Below, piece by piece: positions 17,639 to 25,477 of a stretch of 64,000 nucleotides of DNA. The position numbers and the translations under genes are program-made. Origin of the DNA: Caproicibacterium argilliputei. GTDB lineage: Bacteria; Bacillota; Clostridia; Oscillospirales; Acutalibacteraceae. Numbering within the stretch: position 1 is the stretch's first letter; the number at the start of each line of letters is the position of its first letter. The notes under the pieces were generated by a model. The model saw only the letters and a list, made by a program, of their open reading frames with translations. It was not told where the DNA came from and did no database searches. The stretch covers positions 930,001-994,000 of the forward strand of contig NZ_CP135996.1 in the NCBI RefSeq assembly GCF_029211325.2. The letters run 5' to 3'.

Positions 17639-18313
17639 ATGTCCACAATTAGGAACAAGGAATACGCGGCTTCTGAGGCGGTCTGTGTCCTGCACAAGCA
17701 GCTCGCTGTGCGCGAAGCGCTGCACCCTGTGCCGGAAAAGGGAGGGGAAAAGCTGGCGGTGCTGTTTCCGGGCACCGGCTATACCTGCGACCGGCCGCTG
17801 CTGTATTATGCCCGCCGCATGGCGGAGCAGAATGGCTGCGATGTGCTGCCGCTTTCCTATTCCGTTTCACTCAAGCGCGGGGAATCGGACCTGAACAAAG
17901 CGGTTCGGCAGACGCTGACGCAGGTTTTGCCAATGGTGCAGGATACACTGGGAGAAGTGCTGTGCCGACACGCATATCGGGAGCTTTTCTTCTTTAGCAA
18001 AAGTTTCGGTACGGTGGCAGCAGGTGCGGTGGAGCGTGCGCTGCGCCTGCGGGTACACCAGTTCTTTCTGACGCCGCTGGAGGCATCCCTGCCGTACCTG
18101 GCGGCGCACCCCTGCTATGCTTCCTGCGGCACCGCCGACCCGTGGGTGCCGGATTCTGTGCGCAGGCAGTTCCTGGGAATTTCCGGCGTGCGGTTTGGTC
18201 TGTTTCCGGGTGCTAATCATTCGTTGGAGATTCCGGGAGATGCGGAAGCCAGCGTGCGCGATTTGCAGATGATAGCCGCCTCCTATGCGGATTTTCTGCG
18301 GGAAATGCCGTAA
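17639..18313 (+). CDS. Alpha/beta-hydrolase-like protein of unknown function
   Basis: A 224-residue soluble protein. LAVLFPGTGYTCDRPLLYYA near residue 42 looks like the oxyanion region of an alpha/beta hydrolase. LFFFSKSFGTVAAG near residue 118 may be the nucleophile elbow (S-K-S-F-G). GANHSLEIPGD near residue 194 would supply the histidine. The spacing Ser-Asp-His (ADPWVPD in between) fits a catalytic triad. No specific substrate is suggested. A GTG start 21 bp upstream is possible, but GAGAGGA eight bases before the ATG at 17639 favours this one. Confidence 0.7.
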   Translation: MSTIRNKEYAASEAVCVLHKQLAVREALHPVPEKGGEKLAVLFPGTGYTCDRPLLYYARRMAEQNGCDVLPLSYSVSLKRGESDLNKAVRQTLTQVLPMVQDTLGEVLCRHAYRELFFFSKSFGTVAAGAVERALRLRVHQFFLTPLEASLPYLAAHPCYASCGTADPWVPDSVRRQFLGISGVRFGLFPGANHSLEIPGDAEASVRDLQMIAASYADFLREMP

Positions 18314-18427
18314 TGCGCCGAAAAATGTACCGCTATGCCTGCGGATTGTCTAAAGATGTGAAGAATACCCATCCTGTTTGATAGGCAGATGGCGGATGAT
18401 TCTGATTGGAAAGAGAAGGAAACCGAA

Positions 18428-19711
18428 ATGAATGCAGCAGTTGAAAAGTTTGGCCGCATCGTAGACCGTCAGTTGGAACAGCGACCGAAGCTTGCGCGCG
18501 GTCTGCTTACCACCGCTTATCGTCTGAACGGTTGGGCAGGCAGGCACGTTTTTAAGAAAACAACGCCGGCGCGTTTGGAACTTGCTTCCGTGTGCAACGA
18601 CGTGATTATCCGTCCGTTTGTACATCCGCAGCAGAGCGTGATGGTCAGTCTGTTTACGCCGTGTGAGCTGTTGCAAACGTTCGGCATGGCGCCAATGTTT
18701 CCAGAGGCGCTTTCCGCTTACCTTTCCGGTGCGGGTGCGGAGCGCGGCTTCATTGACGCGGTGGAAAAGCGCGGGATTCCCGAGACCTTCTGCTCGTACC
18801 ACAAAATTTTGCTGGGTGCTGCCGAAACCGGCGTGCTGCCGAAACCGCGGTTCATTTTCAATACAACCTTTGTCTGCGATGCAAACACGCTGTCGTTCCG
18901 CAGGCTGGCGAAATTTTACGGGGTGCCGCATTTTGTGCTGGATGTACCGAATGGGCAGGACGAAGCGGCGGTTACCTATGTGGCGGAGCAGCTGCGGGAC
19001 TGCGGCGCGAAAATGAGCAGCCTGCTGGGAAAACCGCTGGACGAAACTGCCCTGCGGCAGGCGGTGCAGCGCAGCGGGCAGACGCTTGCTGCGTATCAGG
19101 CGTACCTGAAAGTACGTGCTCAAAAATCAATGCCGGATGAAATGACGTCGGAAATGTACGCAGTTTTTGCCCTGCACGTTCTGCTCGGTTCGCCGGAAGC
19201 GCTGCGGTTTGCGCAGGGCATTTTACAGGGGGCAGAGGACGCGCCCGCAAGGGGCAAGGAAGTCCGGCTTCTGTGGGTGCACACACTGCCGCATCTGGAC
19301 ACCGCGATGATCGACCTGCTGGACTTTAATCCGCAGTGCCAGATTCTTGCAAACGATGTTTGCTTTGACGCGCCGGCGGTTACCGATTTCAGCGACCCAT
19401 GGCGGGCGATGGCGCGGCGGCTGGTAGAAAACAACCTCAACGGCCCTGCGCAGCGGCGCATTGACGCGGTGCTGACAAAGGCGAAAGAACTGCATCCGGA
19501 CGGCGTTGTCTGGTTCTGTCACTGGGGCTGCCACCACACTGGCGGGGCGGCACAGCTGGCGCGCGCGCAGCTGGAGGCGGCGGGCTTTCCGACATTGGTG
19601 CTGGACGGCGACGGCTGTGACCGCTCCAACTGCCCGCCGGGGCAGATGACCACGCGGATGCAGGCGTTTTTGGAACTGCTGGAGGGAAAACATGATAGCG
19701 TACACCTGTAA
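18428..19711 (+). CDS. 2-hydroxyacyl-CoA dehydratase-like (HgdB/BcrC) protein
   Basis: A 427-residue member of the HgdB/BcrC/DCCP family of iron-sulfur proteins. Cysteines in family positions are seen in FTPCELLQTFG (about residue 78), FCSYHKILLG (about 122) and CHWGCHHTGG (near 365), expected to bind an iron-sulfur or double-cubane cluster. Members receive low-potential electrons from an ATP-driven activator to catalyse difficult reductions or dehydrations. No acyl-CoA enzyme partner is adjacent, so it may be a double-cubane-type protein (YjiM-like) rather than a true dehydratase. Its end overlaps the activator gene by 20 bp, so translation is coupled. The start at 18428 follows GAAGGA. Confidence 0.8.
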   Translation: MNAAVEKFGRIVDRQLEQRPKLARGLLTTAYRLNGWAGRHVFKKTTPARLELASVCNDVIIRPFVHPQQSVMVSLFTPCELLQTFGMAPMFPEALSAYLSGAGAERGFIDAVEKRGIPETFCSYHKILLGAAETGVLPKPRFIFNTTFVCDANTLSFRRLAKFYGVPHFVLDVPNGQDEAAVTYVAEQLRDCGAKMSSLLGKPLDETALRQAVQRSGQTLAAYQAYLKVRAQKSMPDEMTSEMYAVFALHVLLGSPEALRFAQGILQGAEDAPARGKEVRLLWVHTLPHLDTAMIDLLDFNPQCQILANDVCFDAPAVTDFSDPWRAMARRLVENNLNGPAQRRIDAVLTKAKELHPDGVVWFCHWGCHHTGGAAQLARAQLEAAGFPTLVLDGDGCDRSNCPPGQMTTRMQAFLELLEGKHDSVHL

Positions 19712-21344
19712 ATATGTACCGGCGGAGCTTTTTGCCGGTTTCGGGGAAACAGCGGTCAAGCTGAATCCCACTGTGGAAAATTTTGAGGAAGCAGACCGGC
19801 TGAGCCACCGGAACCTGTGCAGCTATGCCCGTGCGCTGCTGCAGACCTGCCGGGAGCAACACGTCAAAAATCTGGTTCTGACCACTTGCTGTGATGCCAT
19901 GCGGCGCACGGGCGATGTGCTGGCGGCGGCGCAGGGGGAGGATGCCTTTCTATTTGTGCTGGATCTGCCGCACGCGGACGGTCCCTGCGCGCGCAGCCGT
20001 TACGCAGCGGAGCTGCACCGGCTGGTGGATGCGCTGGCTGCACATTTTGGCAAGGCATTTGATTTGGAAGCCTGCCGCGCGGCTTTTGCCGACAGGGAAG
20101 CACTGCCGCAGGAACCGTACCTTGCGCTGCTGGGGGCACGCTCCCATGATGCGCTGCTGCAGATGCTGCAAAAAGAGCTGCCCTTTCCGGTGCGGGATCT
20201 GACGTGTGTGGGCAGCCGCCTTTTGCCGCAGCCGCCGCAGACTGACAATCTGAATGCATTTTTAGAGTGGTACGCCGGTGCGCTGCTGGAACAAATTCCC
20301 TGTATGCGTATGACGGAAACGGCACAGCGGCGTTCCCTGACAGAGGACCCGCAGCTGCGGGGAATCCTGTACCACACGGTCAAATTCTGCGATTACTACG
20401 GCTTTGAGTATGCGCAGCTGCAGGCGCACGCCCGTCTGCCCATGCTGAAGCTGGAAACAGACGGCACCAGCGGCGCGGAGGGACAGCTGCGCACGCGCGT
20501 GCAGGCTTTCGCGGAAAGTCTGCCGCAGCAAAAGCAGCATCGGGCGCCGATTTCCTTTGCATCGCAAGGCCGCTGTACGGCAGGCATTGACAGCGGTTCT
20601 ACCACGACGAACGTTGTCATTTTGGATGCTTCGGGAAAGATTGCCGGCAGCTCCATTGTGCCGACCGGCGCACGTGCCGCAGTCAGCGCGCACAATGCGC
20701 TGGAGCAGGCTCTGCGCCAGGCAAATTTGGAGCGCGGCCAACTGGATGAAGTGGTTGCCACCGGTTACGGACGAGCTTACCTGGGCACCGGCGGGCGCGA
20801 TGTGACCGAAATCACCTGCCATGCCAAGGGCGCTTTTTATCTGGATTCTTCCGTACGAACGATTATTGATATCGGTGGACAGGACAGCAAGGCGATTCGA
20901 CTGGACGATACCGGCGCGGTCAAAACCTTTGTGATGAATGATAAGTGCGCTGCGGGTACCGGTCGTTTTCTGGAGATGATGGCGCGTGTGCTGGAGCTTT
21001 CTATGGAGGAAATGAGCAACTGCGGGCTGCACTGGAAAGAGGAAATTTCCATCAGCAGTATGTGCACGGTTTTCGCGGAGAGCGAGGTCGTTTCTCTGGT
21101 CGCGCAGAGCAAGTCAACGGCAGATATTGTGCATGGCTTAAACAACGCGGTGGCGGCGAAGGCGGTGTCGCTGGCGGCGCGGGTGAATCCGCAGGAACGC
21201 TTCATGATGACCGGCGGCGTTGCGGCCAACCGCGGCGTGGTGAAGGCAATCTCAGAGAAGCTGGGCGCACCGCTGCGTGTGGTGCCGGAGCACCAGCTGT
21301 GCGGCGCTCTGGGTGCTGCCTTGCTGGCACTGGAAAACCCATAA
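19692..21344 (+). CDS. HgdB-like domain fused to acyl-CoA dehydratase activase (BadF/HgdC ATPase)
   Basis: A 550-residue fusion. Residues 1 to about 280 form an HgdB-like domain (YVPAELFAGFG, HRNLCSYARALL, TTCCDAMRRTG). From residue 295 it is an ASKHA ATPase of the HgdC/BadF type: AGIDSGSTTTNVV phosphate loop, IDIGGQDSKAI and TGGVAANRGV. The cysteines binding the intersubunit [4Fe-4S] cluster are C419 in NDKCAAGTG and C458 in SSMCTVFAE, the same 39-residue spacing as C127/C166 of HgdC. The protein should use ATP to drive electrons onto the upstream HgdB-like partner and perhaps onto its own HgdB-like domain. Normal HgdC is about 260 residues. Confidence 0.88.
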   Translation: MIAYTCKYVPAELFAGFGETAVKLNPTVENFEEADRLSHRNLCSYARALLQTCREQHVKNLVLTTCCDAMRRTGDVLAAAQGEDAFLFVLDLPHADGPCARSRYAAELHRLVDALAAHFGKAFDLEACRAAFADREALPQEPYLALLGARSHDALLQMLQKELPFPVRDLTCVGSRLLPQPPQTDNLNAFLEWYAGALLEQIPCMRMTETAQRRSLTEDPQLRGILYHTVKFCDYYGFEYAQLQAHARLPMLKLETDGTSGAEGQLRTRVQAFAESLPQQKQHRAPISFASQGRCTAGIDSGSTTTNVVILDASGKIAGSSIVPTGARAAVSAHNALEQALRQANLERGQLDEVVATGYGRAYLGTGGRDVTEITCHAKGAFYLDSSVRTIIDIGGQDSKAIRLDDTGAVKTFVMNDKCAAGTGRFLEMMARVLELSMEEMSNCGLHWKEEISISSMCTVFAESEVVSLVAQSKSTADIVHGLNNAVAAKAVSLAARVNPQERFMMTGGVAANRGVVKAISEKLGAPLRVVPEHQLCGALGAALLALENP

Positions 21345-21390
21345 AAACAGCGCCAAGAGCAGAAATGGGACTGCTCTTGGCGCTGTTTTA
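21344..21390. terminator. Bidirectional terminator
   Basis: AAAACAGCGCCAAGAGCAG and its exact complement form a 19-bp stem with A/T runs on both sides, between the convergent activase and cytidylate-kinase-like genes. Confidence 0.93.
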
Positions 21391-21397
21391 CGTTTTG

Positions 21398-21985
21398 TTA
21401 CAGAATCTGTATGGCTTCCGTCAGCAGATCCACGCACTTTTCGATGCCCCAGTAGGCGCTGTTCAGAGAAACGTCGTAGTTGTCCTGAATGCCCCATTGT
21501 GTATCTGTGTAATAGCTGTAATATGTACGGCGCTGCTTGTCGCTGCTGCGGATGAGCCGCTCCGCCTCCTGCGTGGTCAGTTGGCGCACGCGCTGAATAC
21601 GCGCAATGCGTTCCTGAAGCGGTGCATGAATAAAGACGCGCAGCAGCTGCACATCCTCTTCCAGCAGAATCACATCGGAGCAGCGGCCCACAATGATGCA
21701 GTCTTCCTGCCGCGCCAGCCGACGGATGATTTTTGTCTGCGCCAGAAAAAGCGTGTCGCTGGTGGAAAGCCCTACGCTCGGTGTTGCCCTTCCATCATCC
21801 AAGATGTGGTCGTACTGCTCGTCCACCGGAGCCAGAACGTCTGTGCTCAGGCCACTTTCCTGTGCCGCACGGGTAATCAGATCTTTGTCGTATGCCGGCA
21901 GGCAGAGTGCCTGCGCAAGCTTTTGACTGATTTCATGCCCTCCGCTGCCGAACTGTCTGCTGATGGAAATAATACGATGTGACAT
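21398..21985 (-). CDS. Cytidylate kinase-like family protein
   Basis: A 195-residue protein with the P-loop-like start ISISRQFGSGGHEIS and the segment CIIVGRCSDVIL, typical of the AAA_26 cytidylate kinase-like family in Firmicutes. The P-loop is atypical (RQFGSGG instead of GxxGxGKS). These proteins are not the housekeeping CMP kinase, and their substrate is unknown. A paralogue lies at 35022-35621. The gene stands alone behind the tandem repeat region. AAAGG upstream of ATG on the minus strand is a reasonable ribosome site. Confidence 0.85.
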   Translation of the reverse strand: MSHRIISISRQFGSGGHEISQKLAQALCLPAYDKDLITRAAQESGLSTDVLAPVDEQYDHILDDGRATPSVGLSTSDTLFLAQTKIIRRLARQEDCIIVGRCSDVILLEEDVQLLRVFIHAPLQERIARIQRVRQLTTQEAERLIRSSDKQRRTYYSYYTDTQWGIQDNYDVSLNSAYWGIEKCVDLLTEAIQIL

Positions 21986-22088
21986 AGGAAAAAGGCCCCT
22001 TTCTGCTTTTGAAACAAGTTTAGGATTTCATCAGATTGATTATACTATATATTTGCATAAAATGCACGATATAAATGACAAAAATATA

Positions 22089-22124
22089 GAAAAAACAGCC
22101 TTCTTCGCGGAAGGCTGTTTTTTG
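22089..22124 (+). terminator. Terminator-like hairpin just before the tandem array
   Basis: AAAAAACAGCCTTC pairs with GAAGGCTGTTTTTT around TTCGCG. It sits 14 bp before the first repeat unit start codon. An AT-rich TATACTATATAT element lies about 50 bp upstream, so a very short transcript or an attenuated leader is possible. Confidence 0.7.
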
Positions 22125-22137
22125 AAAGGAGAGTTTT

Positions 22138-22227
22138 ATGAAAAAAAGTGTTTATGAAAATCCCCGTTGGCGGGGCGTTGTGGGCGTTTGCCGTGCAAAA
22201 AGCACGGCGAAAGGAGGAGAAAGATAA
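22138..22227 (+). CDS. Possible small peptide of array unit 1
   Basis: A 29-codon frame follows AAAGGAGAG and encodes a basic peptide beginning MKKSVYENPRW and containing VCRAK. Its TAA overlaps the ATG of the next unit (TAATG). Whether it is translated is unknown; the RNA hairpins could be the conserved element instead. Confidence 0.35.
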   Translation: MKKSVYENPRWRGVVGVCRAKSTAKGGER

Positions 22228-22321
22228 TGAAAAAAAGAGTTTTATGAAAATCCCCGATTCGGGGAGCTTGTAAGCGTTTGCCGTGCAAAAGGCACGGCGA
22301 AAAAAGAGAGAGGAAAAAATT

Positions 22322-22417
22322 ATGAAAAAAAGTGTTTATGAAAATCCCCGATTCGGGGGGCTTGTAAGCGTTTGCCGTGCGAAAGGCACGGCGAAAAGAG
22401 AGAGGAAAAAATTATGA
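22322..22417 (+). CDS. Possible small peptide of array unit 3
   Basis: A 31-codon frame preceded by GAGAGGAAAAAATT encodes MKKSVYENPRF, then GGLVSVCRAKGTAK and a basic tail. The TGA stop overlaps the next ATG (ATGA), as in translationally coupled genes. Units 4 and 6 lack one base and instead read the 14-residue MKKSFMKIPGSGGL, while unit 5 keeps an extra G and reads on into unit 6. Confidence 0.35.
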   Translation: MKKSVYENPRFGGLVSVCRAKGTAKRERKKL

Positions 22418-22844
22418 AAAAGAGTTTTATGAAAATCCCCGGTTCGGGGGGCTTGTAAGCGTTTGCCGTGCGAAAGGCACGGCGAAAAAAGAGAGAGGAA
22501 AAAATTATGAAAAAGAGTTTTATGAAAATCCCCGGTTCGGGGGGGCTTGTAAGCGTTTGCCGTGCGAAAGGCACGGCGAAAAAAGAGAGAGGAAAAAATT
22601 ATGAAAAAGAGTTTTATGAAAATCCCCGGTTCGGGGGGCTTGTAAGCGTTTGCCGTGCGAAAGGCACGGCGAAAAGGGAGGAGTTGAATGATAAAATCCT
22701 GCACCGCAGGAACTTATAAGCGATTTGTTCGGAAGCACTTTGCACTTCCGCTTGGAATGATTTTAGTATAAAGAAAGTTTATGTACGAAGTTTTAATACC
22801 ATCCGAAGATTCAGTAAAGCTTAAGTGACCGGTTTGTGAAGAGA

Positions 22845-22866
22845 AATGCGCCGCGGCGTTTTTTAA
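22845..22866 (+). terminator. Weak hairpin plus T run after the array
   Basis: GCGCCGCGGCG followed by TTTTTT forms a compact palindrome ahead of the xpaC promoter. It may end transcripts from the array. Confidence 0.4.
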
Positions 22867-22898
22867 AAATTTCATATAAAATAGAGAAAAGGCGGAAG

Positions 22899-22927
22899 TT
22901 GTTATTTTGATAGGTTTGCGGTATAAT
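22899..22927 (+). promoter_or_regulatory. Promoter of xpaC-telA
   Basis: TTGTTA (22899-22904) and TATAAT (22922-22927) are separated by 17 bp, 48 bp before the xpaC start. Confidence 0.75.
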
Positions 22928-22975
22928 GAAAAAAATATCTGCAGGAAATTCAGTAAGAACCCTTTGGAGGATATC

Positions 22976-24256
22976 ATGGGGAAATCGGATTATTCTCATT
23001 TTGGCAGAAGAGTGAGCAGAGCGTTGCGGGACGCCATGCGTTCCGGCAATTTTGAAGATATCGGCCGCGTGGTGGGGGACACGGTGCGGGATGTGGCGGA
23101 TGAAGTCAATGAAACGTTTCAGAGCAACCCGGACCATCGCCGCGCGCCCCATCCTTACGCACCGAACGGGCAGCCCGAAGGCGGCGATTACGGCTACACC
23201 GCACAAACACCGCCGCAGGGGCAGGAACCGCCGGTTTATTATGGGCCAAACCAAGCAGCCCCTGAACCGCGCAGGCACCGGCGGCACCAACGGGCGTCTG
23301 TTCGTGGTGTGCCCGGCAGTTTGTCCGGTATGTTCTGTTCCATTTTAGGAACCATCATTGGTGTGCCGCTTTTGATTGCGGACATTGCGGTGCTGGGTGT
23401 TTTTGCTGCCAGCCAGATGACCGCGTCTGCCGCACTGGTTACGGCTTCGGTACTGCTGCCACTGACAGCGGTATCCTTTGGCTGTGCGGGGTACGGTGGC
23501 CGTCTGCGTCACCGCGCCCGCCGCTTTGCACGGTATCAGGCGGCGTTGGGCGGCGCAGCGTTCGGTCAGGTTGCGGAGCTTGCCGCCACCGCCGGGGAAA
23601 CACCGGAGCGCACTGTGAAAGACCTCAAAAAAATGATTGCGGCGGGGCTGTATCCCAGCGGACATATTACTCCGGACAGTTCCTGCTTTATCATTGACGA
23701 TGAAACTTACATGGAATATCTGGACGCGGAAAAAGCGCGCAAACGCAAAGAGCAGAAAGCCCGCGCCGCACAGCAGCAGAAAGAAGCCGACCCGAAGAAC
23801 GCCGAATTGGAGACAGTCCGCCGGGAGGGCAATGATTATCTGCTGGAAATTCGCGCCGCCAACGATGAGATTCCAGACGAGGCAGTTTCTAACCAACTGT
23901 ATCAGCTGGAGAATATCACCGGCCGAATTTTTCACTGCGTAGAGCAGCATCCGCAGAAGCTGCCGGAAATCCGCAAGTTTATGCGCTACTACTTGCCGAC
24001 TACTTTAAAACTTGTCAAATCCTACCGGGAGTTTGACAAGCAGTCTGTGCAGGGCGAAAATATTCGGAAAGCCAAAAGCGAGATTGCCCACGCGCTGGAT
24101 ACCATCAATACGGCCTTTGCCAATTTGCTGGACAGCTTGTTTGCGGATGATGCCTTTGATATTTCCACCGATATTTCGACTCTGGAAGCAATGCTCAAGC
24201 AGGAGGGACTGACCGGCAGTGACTTTCAGCAGCCGGAAGACCGCGAAGCAGAGTGA
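22976..24256 (+). CDS. xpaC: XpaC family protein
   Basis: A 426-residue protein related to XpaC (annotated as 5-bromo-4-chloroindolyl phosphate hydrolysis protein). The N-terminus is a soluble, Pro-rich segment. Two adjacent membrane helices lie at about residues 122-165 (GMFCSILGTIIGVPLLIADIAV and following). After these come a winged-helix-like region (AELAATAGETPERTVKDLKKM) and a C-terminal helical XpaC domain (MRYYLPTTLKLVKSYREFD). The partner telA follows by 47 bp; the pair is widespread in Firmicutes and linked to tellurite or cell-envelope stress. The start at 22976 follows GGAGG. Confidence 0.88.
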   Translation: MGKSDYSHFGRRVSRALRDAMRSGNFEDIGRVVGDTVRDVADEVNETFQSNPDHRRAPHPYAPNGQPEGGDYGYTAQTPPQGQEPPVYYGPNQAAPEPRRHRRHQRASVRGVPGSLSGMFCSILGTIIGVPLLIADIAVLGVFAASQMTASAALVTASVLLPLTAVSFGCAGYGGRLRHRARRFARYQAALGGAAFGQVAELAATAGETPERTVKDLKKMIAAGLYPSGHITPDSSCFIIDDETYMEYLDAEKARKRKEQKARAAQQQKEADPKNAELETVRREGNDYLLEIRAANDEIPDEAVSNQLYQLENITGRIFHCVEQHPQKLPEIRKFMRYYLPTTLKLVKSYREFDKQSVQGENIRKAKSEIAHALDTINTAFANLLDSLFADDAFDISTDISTLEAMLKQEGLTGSDFQQPEDREAE

Positions 24257-24303
24257 GCGCAGGCCGCAGATTTTAATGGGATTATAAAGAAGGAGGACTC
24301 CTT

Positions 24304-25437
24304 ATGAAGGAAAAAGAAATGCCCGAACTGGAGCTGACTCTAAATCCGGTGCCCGCGCCAGCGGCGCCCGATGTGCAGTTCGCACAGCCGAAACCGGCGG
24401 TCAGCCCTGCGCAGGAACCGAAGCTGACGCCTGCGGAGCAGAAAATGGTGAGCGACTTTGCCGCGAAAATCGATCTGACCAACAGCGCACAGGTTTTGCA
24501 GTACGGTGCCGGTGCACAGAAAAAAATGGCTGATTTTTCGGAAAGTGCTCTGGAAAATGTGCGCACCAAAGACCTCGGTGAAGTTGGGAAAATGCTTACC
24601 GACGTTGTTACAGAACTGAAAAGTTTTGATGTCGGTGAGGAGGATAAAGGCTTTTTTGCGCGCTTTAAACGTTCCGCTAATAAGCTGACCGCGATGAAAG
24701 CCCGCTACGCGACCGCAGAAGCAAATGTAGATAAAATCTGCGAAGCGTTGGAAGCCCATCAGGTGCAGCTGCTGAAGGATATTTCCACTCTGGATAAAAT
24801 GTATGAGGTAAACAAGACCTATTTTAAGGAACTTTCCATGTACCTGCTGGCAGGCAAGCAGAAGCTGGAGTTGGTGCGTGCAGAGGAACTTCCGGCACTG
24901 AAACAAAAAGCACAGCAGTCTGCTTTGCCGGAAGACGCGCAGGCGGCCAATGACCTTTCCAGTATGTGCGACCGTTTTGAAAAAAAGCTGCATGACTTGG
25001 AGCTGACGCGCATGGTGTCCATTCAGATGGCGCCGCAGCTGCGGCTGGTGCAGAACAATGACCTGCTGATGAGTGATAAGATTCAGTCGACCATTGTCAA
25101 TACCATTCCGCTTTGGAAGAGCCAGATGGTGCTGGCACTCGGTGTGGAGCACTCGGCGCAGGCTGCCAAAGCGCAGCGCGAGGTGACCGATATGACCAAT
25201 GCGCTGCTGCGCAAGAATGCGGATACGCTGAAAATGGCGACCATTGACACGCAGCGTGAGTCGGAGCGCGGCATTGTGGATTTGGAAACGCTGCAGCATA
25301 CCAATGAAACGTTGATTTCCACACTGGATGAAGTGATGCAGATTCAGCAGGAAGGACGCGAGAAGCGTGCGCAGGCAGAACGTGAGTTAGGCAAGCTGGA
25401 AAATGACCTGAAAAGCAAGCTTCTGCAGCTGCGCTGA
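24304..25437 (+). CDS. telA: TelA-like toxic anion resistance protein
   Basis: A 377-residue soluble helical protein of the TelA/KlaA family. After a Pro-rich N-terminus come long coiled-coil-prone helices (LQYGAGAQKKMADFSESALENV, LTRMVSIQMAPQLRLVQNN, IVNTIPLWKSQMVLAL). The latter two are family hallmarks. It likely acts with XpaC at the membrane. Despite its name, most chromosomal copies are linked to envelope stress, not tellurite specifically. AAGGAGG lies nine bases before the ATG. Only 40 bp separate it from metA, with no terminator. Confidence 0.92.
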   Translation: MKEKEMPELELTLNPVPAPAAPDVQFAQPKPAVSPAQEPKLTPAEQKMVSDFAAKIDLTNSAQVLQYGAGAQKKMADFSESALENVRTKDLGEVGKMLTDVVTELKSFDVGEEDKGFFARFKRSANKLTAMKARYATAEANVDKICEALEAHQVQLLKDISTLDKMYEVNKTYFKELSMYLLAGKQKLELVRAEELPALKQKAQQSALPEDAQAANDLSSMCDRFEKKLHDLELTRMVSIQMAPQLRLVQNNDLLMSDKIQSTIVNTIPLWKSQMVLALGVEHSAQAAKAQREVTDMTNALLRKNADTLKMATIDTQRESERGIVDLETLQHTNETLISTLDEVMQIQQEGREKRAQAERELGKLENDLKSKLLQLR

Positions 25438-25477
25438 CGCTTTGTCCTGCCGGAAATTTTGTCAGGAGGCGGTTTCT

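Larger units (their letters stand above)
22125..22760 (+). repeat. Tandem array of about seven 87-95 bp units, each with start codon and two hairpins
   Basis: Units begin at ATGs at 22138, 22227, 22322, 22414, 22507, 22601 and 22688. Most units have a GA-rich ribosome site (for example GAGAGGAAAAAATT), ATG, AAAATCCCC, a short hairpin (CCCCG-loop-CGGGG), CTTGTAAGCGTTT, and a 7-bp hairpin (GCCGTGC/GCACGGC). The exception is unit 3's start codon. Units 4-6 are nearly identical; unit 1 and unit 7 are diverged. In unit 7 the first stem becomes CCTGC/GCAGG and the second CGGAAG/CTTCCG, so pairing is kept while sequence changes. Single-base indels shift frame between units. The array lies between the cytidylate-kinase-like gene and xpaC. 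Not a CRISPR: no unique spacers. Confidence 0.85.

Noticed and set aside
22125..22760. CRISPR array
   Set aside because: The repeats are contiguous 87-95 bp units with start codons and no unique spacers; no cas genes are present.
25438..25477. SAM (S-box) riboswitch or T-box before metA
   Set aside because: Only 40 bp separate metA from telA and no conserved aptamer block is present.
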